The notes under the pieces were generated by a model, which saw only the letters and a list, made by a program, of their open reading frames with translations, was not told the DNA's origin and did no database searches. Positions 6,886 through 10,786 of a stretch of DNA of 10,786 bases are shown here, piece by piece (position 1 is the first letter of the stretch; every line of letters starts with the position of its first letter). The position numbers and the translations under genes are program-made. The stretch is from an uncultured Clostridia bacterium. GTDB taxonomy: Bacteria > Bacillota > Clostridia > Oscillospirales > Oscillospiraceae. The stretch spans positions 1 through 10,786 of the forward strand of contig CAMWSZ010000059.1 in assembly GCA_947177005.1 (NCBI GenBank), read 5' to 3'.

Positions 6886-6930
6886 ACCCCCGACAGTCTG
6901 ACAAACGCAGACTGCCGGGGGTACTTTTTT
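6886..6930 (+). terminator. Strong intrinsic terminator of the kinase-esterase operon
   Basis: ACCCCCG (6886-6892) pairs with CGGGGGT (6916-6922). After one A/C mismatch CAGTCTG (6894-6900) pairs with CAGACTG (6908-6914) around a 7-nt loop. A run of six T (6925-6930) follows. It starts 33 nt after the esterase stop codon. Five A residues upstream would give a T-run on the other strand, so it may work in both directions, although no minus-strand gene needs it. Confidence 0.9.
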
Positions 6931-6958
6931 CGGCATCATATTTTGACAAAATTATCCA

Positions 6959-6987
6959 TTGACTTTCTGTATCATTTAATATATTAT
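6959..6987 (+). promoter_or_regulatory. srlD: Promoter candidate for the sorbitol operon
   Basis: TTGACT (6959-6964) and TATTAT (6982-6987) are separated by 17 bp, each differing from consensus at one base. The start would be near 6994, inside a perfect palindrome, leaving a leader of about 220 nt. A second TTGACA box at 6943-6948 has no good -10 partner at 17 bp; it may be part of an activator site. Operons with GutR/MtlR-type activators often have weak promoters, so this fairly good match suggests that repression or leader control may also act here. Confidence 0.58.
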
Positions 6988-7007
6988 TTAATAAAATATT
7001 TTATTAA
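6988..7007. promoter_or_regulatory. Perfect 20-bp AT palindrome at the transcription start
   Basis: The half-site TTAATAAAAT is followed directly by its exact reverse complement ATTTTATTAA. The palindrome begins at the base after the -10 box and spans the predicted start site. This is the position expected for an operator. As RNA it would be a weak all-A/U stem, so a DNA role is more likely. In an AT-rich patch some chance palindromes are expected, but ten perfect pairs without a spacer is notable. Confidence 0.5.
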
Positions 7008-7061
7008 TTGAAGAGTTGCACAAAAAATAGATGTGTCTATTATGAAAAATCACTATATCGA

Positions 7062-7113
7062 CCGCCAAATTTCCACCGTTCAGAAAAAAACTGAACGAAT
7101 GCTTTTCCGGCGG
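7062..7113 (+). repeat. Leader hairpin upstream of the sorbitol operon
   Basis: CGTTCAG (7077-7083) and CTGAACG (7091-7097) pair perfectly around a loop of seven A. An outer pair CCGCC (7062-7066) and GGCGG (7109-7113) can close a larger stem with an internal loop. No proper T-run follows the inner stem (GAATGCTTTTCC), so it is at best a weak terminator. Just downstream, AGAAAAAGAC (about 7116-7125) and GTCTGTTTTTCT (about 7139-7150) can form a second stem with one bulge. Confidence 0.45.
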
Positions 7114-7213
7114 CCAGAAAAAGACGGTATTAAAGCGGGTCTGTTTTTCTACTACAATAGGTCTCACAAGAAGTCCTGAACCAAGCGGGACGGAAAAGAG
7201 GAGGAAATACATC

Positions 7214-8014
7214 ATGGAAAAAGGTTGGCTGGGATTGGAAGGAAGAGTGGTCATCGTCACGGGCGGCGCGTCCGGTATCGGCAAACACGTCGCGCAGACC
7301 CTTACGGCGGCTGGCGCACAGGCGGTTATCGCCGATATGACGGTAGAGACCGGAGCGGAGCAGGACGGCGCGTACTGCGTCAAATGCAACGTGACAGATC
7401 CGGCGAACGTTCAGGCTATGGCCGACGCCGTAACCGCCAAGTTCGGCAGAATTGACGCGCTGGTCAATAATGCCGGGATCAATATGCCCCGGCTGCTGGT
7501 GGATGTGGCCGGTGAAAAGCCTGAGTATGAACTGAACGAGGCGTCCTTCAGCAAAATGTTTGACATCAATGTCAAAGGCGTCTTTCTCTGCGCCCAGGCC
7601 TGCGCCCGGCAGATGCTCAAACAGGGCGGCGGCGTGATCGTCAATATGTCCTCCGAATCCGGCAAGGAGGGTTCTCAGGGCCAGTCCGCCTACTCCGCCA
7701 CTAAGGGCGCGGTGGACAGCTTCACCCGTTCCTGGGCGAAGGAGCTGGGCAAGCACAATATCCGGGTGGTAGCCTGCGCTCCCGGCATCATGGAGGCTAC
7801 CGGCCTGCGGTCCCCGGCCTACAACGACGCTTTGGCCTACACCCGCGGCTGCAAACCGGAGGAGCTTTCCACCGATTACAGCAAGGTGATTCCCATGGGC
7901 CGGGACGGCAAGCTGGACGAGGTAGGCGATCTGGTAGCGTATCTGGTGTCCGACCGCGCCAGCTATATCGCCGGAACCACAATCAATATTTCCGGCGGAA
8001 AGTCGAGAGGATAA
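7214..8014 (+). CDS. srlD: Sorbitol-6-phosphate 2-dehydrogenase (SDR family)
   Basis: This 266-aa short-chain dehydrogenase should oxidise sorbitol-6-phosphate to fructose-6-phosphate with NAD, linking PTS-imported sorbitol to glycolysis in the cytoplasm. The Rossmann glycine motif TGGASGIG is at 16-23 and NNAG at 85-88. The catalytic residues are S147, Y160 and K164 (YSATK). The C-terminal segment has the SDR pattern of a Gly-rich ending after SYIAGTTINISGG. Length is typical of classical SDRs. AGGAGG lies 9 nt before the ATG. SDR sequence alone gives only the family. The specific call rests on the next genes (GutR, GutM, glucitol EIIC), in the same order as in the Lactobacillus casei gut operon, where the first gene gutF encodes this enzyme. 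The regulator gene follows after 28 nt. Confidence 0.88.
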   Translation: MEKGWLGLEGRVVIVTGGASGIGKHVAQTLTAAGAQAVIADMTVETGAEQDGAYCVKCNVTDPANVQAMADAVTAKFGRIDALVNNAGINMPRLLVDVAGEKPEYELNEASFSKMFDINVKGVFLCAQACARQMLKQGGGVIVNMSSESGKEGSQGQSAYSATKGAVDSFTRSWAKELGKHNIRVVACAPGIMEATGLRSPAYNDALAYTRGCKPEELSTDYSKVIPMGRDGKLDEVGDLVAYLVSDRASYIAGTTINISGGKSRG

Positions 8015-8042
8015 CAGCCTGTACTAAGAGGGGAGGGTGAAA

Positions 8043-9959
8043 ATGGCAGTGCAAGAATTTGGGGACAATCGGGCCGCGCATATTTTCTCCCTCCTCTGCA
8101 CCGCTCACAGCATCGAAACCAATGCCCTGGCCGCCCGCCTGAACGTCAGCGAGCGGACCGTCCGAAACGACATCAAGCAGCTCAACGCCCGTTTAGGGGA
8201 CTGCGCCGCCATTGAGGGCGAACAGGGCGTGTATACCCTGCACGTCTACCACAGCGAACGCTTCCGCGAGATCCGCACGGAAATTCTGGCTGGTGACCGC
8301 TCCTTCAATTCTCCCCATAACCGTCTGGATTACCTGTTCGGAAATCTGATGCGGGCGGAGGCCCCGCTGCTGACCGACGAACTGGCTTATGAAATGAGCA
8401 TCGGCCGGAGCACGATCATCAGCGACCTGAAAAAGCTGCGCGCCAGTCTGGAGCCGTATCACCTCGCCATTCTCGGCAAGACCAGCAAGGGGTTGATTCT
8501 ACAGGGAGCGGAGAGCAATATCCGTTCCTACATCCTGGATAATTCCTACGGCGCGCTGTATCGGGACTACCCGCTGGACAAAGAAATTCTGGAGCTGACC
8601 GAGTCGGTCTTTCTGGAAAGCCCTCTGGAGAGGGGAACGCAGGAAACCTTTAAAATGTATCTGACGGTTATGCTGGACCGCTTCCTGACCGGCCACCCCA
8701 TTGGCGAGCTGTCTACAGCCTTTTACCGTCTGACGGCACGGCCGGAGTTTGAAACCGTCAACCGGCTGACCGGCCGGATTTCCCAATTCCTGCATGTAGA
8801 AATCCCAATAGAAGAACAACTGTTTGTGCTGCTGCCCATTGTCGGGATGCGCACGCCGTCGGATGTTCTGGATATGCGGGCCATTGAGCTGGATTGGTCC
8901 ATGCAGGCGCTGAAGGATAAGGTTTTCCGGCAGATTCAAATGGAGCTGAACATTCAGCTGGCAGATCCGGAGTTTGAAGAGGAATTTCTCTATCACCTCA
9001 TGTTCATGCTGAACCGCCTGCGGTTTCATGTCCGGCTGAGAAGCGCCATGCTCACGGAGCTGCGGGAGAAATATCCGCTTGCCTGGAGAATGGCCGGTAT
9101 CGCGGCGCGTGTGATTCAGGAGGAGTACGCGCTGGGGGTCACAGAGGATGAACGCGGTTATCTGGCCTCTTACTTCGGCGTTTTCCTGGAGGAGAACGGC
9201 CTGAAAAACAGCCGGGCATTTCGGGCGGCTGTGGTCTGCGGCACGGGCAGGGTGACGGCGCGGCTGATCGCCGCACAGCTCCGGCGGGTGCTGGACAGTT
9301 CCGCAGAGCTGGTTCTGTTTCCCAGCGGCAGGGTTACCCCGGAAAGCCTGGAGGGATTCGACCTGATCTTTACCACGGTGGAGCTGCCCTGCCGGACGGA
9401 TTTGCCGGTCATCTTTATCCACGAAATTTTCAACGAACAGGAGATCCGCCACAAGATCGAAAAGGCGAAATACTGGGATCAGGTGGATGTGCCTGTGTTA
9501 GACAACAACTGGTTTGTGATGACGGGCCTGCTGGATGAAAGCCGGTTTTTTGTATTGGACAAGGAGAAGGATTACAGTCAGGTATTGGAGCGTATGGCCG
9601 GAGCGCTGACAGAACAGGGAAAGGTAGACGAGGGGTTTCTGGAGCGGCTGCGGAGCCGGGAACAGATCGGCTCCACGGTCTTTGACCATTCGATTGCCAT
9701 GCCCCATACCGTCCAGTACGCCGGGGACCGGCTGGTATTGGCGGCGGGCGTCTGCCCAAAACCCGTCTGGCAGGACGGCCGGGAGATCCGGGTGGTCTTC
9801 ATGCTGGGACTGCCTGAGCAGACGGCGTCAGACGGTGCGCTGCTGGTACGGGTCTATGAGGAAATTATCAGCATCACACGGAATCGTGAAATGTTGGAGA
9901 AGATTGCGGCGGCGGATAATTTCCAGGCGCTTCTGCGGGCATTGTACCGTCAGGCCTGA
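8043..9959 (+). CDS. gutR: GutR-type PRD transcriptional activator of the sorbitol operon
   Basis: This 638-aa protein has the domain order of MtlR/GutR activators. A helix-turn-helix lies at about 24-46 and a second at about 108-133. PRD1 spans about 180-285 and PRD2 about 295-395. An EIIB(Gat)-like domain starts near 396 with C399 in CGTGR, and an EIIA-like domain runs from about 495 to the end with H555 in AMPHT. Such proteins activate their sugar operon through HPr- and EII-dependent phosphorylation. Of the usual four PRD histidines only H318 (YHL, PRD2) seems present; aligned positions hold Y206, P265 and Y377. The retained set H318, C399 and H555 corresponds to the residues that matter in Bacillus MtlR. 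The ATG at 8043 is preferred over GTG at 8037 because GGGAGG ends 6 nt before the ATG and overlaps the GTG region. It lies within the operon it presumably controls, 19 nt before gutM. Confidence 0.9.
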   Translation: MAVQEFGDNRAAHIFSLLCTAHSIETNALAARLNVSERTVRNDIKQLNARLGDCAAIEGEQGVYTLHVYHSERFREIRTEILAGDRSFNSPHNRLDYLFGNLMRAEAPLLTDELAYEMSIGRSTIISDLKKLRASLEPYHLAILGKTSKGLILQGAESNIRSYILDNSYGALYRDYPLDKEILELTESVFLESPLERGTQETFKMYLTVMLDRFLTGHPIGELSTAFYRLTARPEFETVNRLTGRISQFLHVEIPIEEQLFVLLPIVGMRTPSDVLDMRAIELDWSMQALKDKVFRQIQMELNIQLADPEFEEEFLYHLMFMLNRLRFHVRLRSAMLTELREKYPLAWRMAGIAARVIQEEYALGVTEDERGYLASYFGVFLEENGLKNSRAFRAAVVCGTGRVTARLIAAQLRRVLDSSAELVLFPSGRVTPESLEGFDLIFTTVELPCRTDLPVIFIHEIFNEQEIRHKIEKAKYWDQVDVPVLDNNWFVMTGLLDESRFFVLDKEKDYSQVLERMAGALTEQGKVDEGFLERLRSREQIGSTVFDHSIAMPHTVQYAGDRLVLAAGVCPKPVWQDGREIRVVFMLGLPEQTASDGALLVRVYEEIISITRNREMLEKIAAADNFQALLRALYRQA

Positions 9960-9978
9960 GGAACAAGGAGGAGACGCG

Positions 9979-10416
9979 ATGTTTCAGTTAGGATTGATTG
10001 TAATCGCAATGTTTGCGGTTCAGGCGGTGCTGAGCGGTTTGCAGATGCGCCACTTTTCCAAGGAGTTCATCAAGCTCCGGCGGCGGGGCAAGGTGGCCTG
10101 CGGACGAAAGTCCGGCGGGTTCCACGCGGGGGCAATCGTCATGTTCCTGATTGACGGGGACGGTGTGATTCAGGAGAGCCGGAAGCTGTGCGGCGTGACC
10201 TGCTTTGCACGGGTCAAACCGCTGGCCGGATTTGAGGGAAAATATGTGGGCGGTTTGACGGACGGTGATCTGCCTAAGTACGGCAAAAATCTGCGCAAAG
10301 CGATCTTAGACGCACGAGACAGCTACAACAAATTTATTTCCGGCGAGGCGATTCCCGAGCCTCCCTCTCCCCTCCGGAGAGCGGGGCAGGCTCTGACCGG
10401 AATCGTGAAATCTTAG
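9979..10416 (+). CDS. gutM: Glucitol operon activator protein GutM
   Basis: This 145-aa protein matches the GutM/SrlM family. A single hydrophobic N-terminal helix (about 2-22) anchors it to the membrane. It is followed by a small cytoplasmic domain with the family-like features RRRGKVACGRKSG (about 34-46), a beta stretch with GAIVMFLID, and the KLCGVTCFARVKPL segment. In E. coli and L. casei GutM is needed for full expression of the sorbitol operon, together with the regulator; how it works is not well understood. AAGGAGG lies a few bases before the ATG. It sits between gutR and the EIIC gene with gaps of 19 and 20 nt, the usual place. The C-terminal 25 residues, Pro-rich then basic, extend beyond the E. 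coli protein length. Confidence 0.92.
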   Translation: MFQLGLIVIAMFAVQAVLSGLQMRHFSKEFIKLRRRGKVACGRKSGGFHAGAIVMFLIDGDGVIQESRKLCGVTCFARVKPLAGFEGKYVGGLTDGDLPKYGKNLRKAILDARDSYNKFISGEAIPEPPSPLRRAGQALTGIVKS

Positions 10417-10436
10417 AGTGAGAAAGGTGGATTACT

Positions 10437-10786
10437 ATGGAGTTTATCGTTAATTTAGCCGCCGGCTTCATGAATCTGTTTGTCCTGGGCGGCGAACAGT
10501 TTATGAGCTGGGTCGCTGGGATCATCCCCACCATTGTCATGCTGCTGGTCCTGATGAACGCAGTCATGGCCATAGCGGGAGAGAAAGCAGTGGCGCGGCT
10601 GGCCGGGATCTGCACCGGCAATCCGGTCCTGCGCTACGCGGTGCTGCCCTTTGTCAGCGCGTTCATGCTGGGCAACCCAATGGCCCTGTCTATGGGGAAA
10701 TTCATGCCCGAGTTTTATAAGCCCTGCTTCTATGCGTCCGTGACCTACCACTGCCACACCAACAACGGACTGTTTCCCCACATCAA
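10437..10786 (+). CDS. srlA: PTS glucitol/sorbitol-specific EIIC component (partial)
   Basis: The first 116 residues are present and the gene runs off the window; E. coli SrlA is about 187 aa, so roughly one third is missing. It is a polytopic membrane protein that, with the EIIB/EIIBC and EIIA partners, takes up sorbitol and phosphorylates it. The match to E. coli SrlA is clear in the segments NPVLRY, the NPMALSMGKFMPE region, and CHTNNGLFPHI at the end. Hydrophobic helices are visible at about 27-47 and 67-80. AAAGGTGG stands about 7 nt before the ATG. The gene follows gutM by 20 nt. The matching EIIB/EIIBC and EIIA genes should lie immediately to the right. Confidence 0.93.
   Translation, partial: MEFIVNLAAGFMNLFVLGGEQFMSWVAGIIPTIVMLLVLMNAVMAIAGEKAVARLAGICTGNPVLRYAVLPFVSAFMLGNPMALSMGKFMPEFYKPCFYASVTYHCHTNNGLFPHI

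Larger units (their letters stand above)
6931..7213 (+). other. AT-rich regulatory region and leader of the sorbitol operon
   Basis: The gene-free stretch from 6854 to 7213 holds the terminator of the previous operon and then this region. It contains two TTGAC-like boxes (6943-6948 and 6959-6964), a -10-like TATTAT, a perfect AT palindrome, and about 200 nt of leader with several inverted repeats. The leader ends in AGGAGG (7200-7205 area) before the dehydrogenase ATG. A 45-codon open frame from 7042 to 7179 has no ribosome binding site and is not called as a gene. Base composition is much more AT-rich than in the flanking genes over about 6940-7060. Confidence 0.6.

Noticed and set aside
7042..7179. 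Short plus-strand frame of 45 codons in the sorbitol leader
   Set aside because: No ribosome binding site stands before its ATG, it lies over the leader hairpins, and its translation is Lys/Arg-rich without features. A leader peptide cannot be fully excluded.
7021..7213. PRD-type antiterminator target (RAT) with overlapping terminator
   Set aside because: The regulator here has helix-turn-helix domains rather than an RNA-binding domain, and no hairpin is followed by a proper T-run.
8037..8042. GTG start for gutR at 8037
   Set aside because: It overlaps the Shine-Dalgarno sequence; the ATG at 8043 has normal spacing.
8499..9452. Minus-strand open frame of about 317 codons opposite gutR
   Set aside because: It is antisense to a gene with complete recognisable domains, and its composition is that of a shadow frame.
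9682..9978. In-frame extension of gutM upstream into gutR
   Set aside because: The extension is a shifted frame within the EIIA-like domain of GutR. The ATG at 9979 has AAGGAGG and begins with the expected membrane helix of GutM.
1..10786. CRISPR arrays, insertion sequences, tRNA or rRNA genes
   Set aside because: No regularly spaced direct repeats, transposase-like proteins with terminal repeats, or tRNA/rRNA-like sequences were seen on reading both strands.

Overview
The window is GC-rich, apart from an AT-rich intergenic patch around 6940-7060. Shine-Dalgarno sites are strong and genes are tightly packed. The gene families (Firmicutes-type sorbitol-6-phosphate dehydrogenase, a PRD regulator of the MtlR/GutR kind, a clostridial-type GHMP kinase) point to a GC-rich anaerobic member of Clostridia. 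The Oscillospiraceae, common in the gut, are the best guess, inferred from gene content and base composition rather than from any marker gene. No rRNA, tRNA, CRISPR array or insertion sequence was seen.

Left part (7-4432, minus strand): four genes that I cannot assign to a named family. Read in order of transcription they are a 323-aa protein with two possible helix-turn-helix regions, a 258-aa helical Ala/Leu-rich protein, a 405-aa protein with a hydrophobic membrane region and a very acidic C-terminal tail, and a 429-aa protein with a beta-rich C-terminal half. The first two overlap by ATGA. The first gene and the third gene each have a near-consensus sigma-A promoter. A hairpin without a T-tract lies between the third and fourth. 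This is the least explained part of the window.

Middle part (4557-6930, plus strand): a two-gene operon, divergent from the cluster above. It encodes a galactokinase-family GHMP kinase with an altered sugar-binding signature and an alpha/beta hydrolase of the acetyl-esterase type. It has an extended -10 promoter with a near-perfect 20-bp palindrome over the predicted start of transcription, and it ends in a strong intrinsic terminator.

Right part (6959-10786, plus strand): the start of a sorbitol (glucitol) operon in the order sorbitol-6-phosphate dehydrogenase, GutR activator, GutM, PTS EIIC (cut by the window end). This matches the gutFRMCBA order known from Lactobacillus casei. The remaining PTS genes (EIIB/EIIBC and EIIA) should follow just outside. 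The PTS would bring in sorbitol as sorbitol-6-phosphate, the dehydrogenase would turn it into fructose-6-phosphate for glycolysis, and GutR with GutM would switch the operon on according to PTS phosphorylation. Upstream lies a 360-bp region with a promoter, a perfect 20-bp AT palindrome just after the -10 box, and a long leader able to form hairpins.
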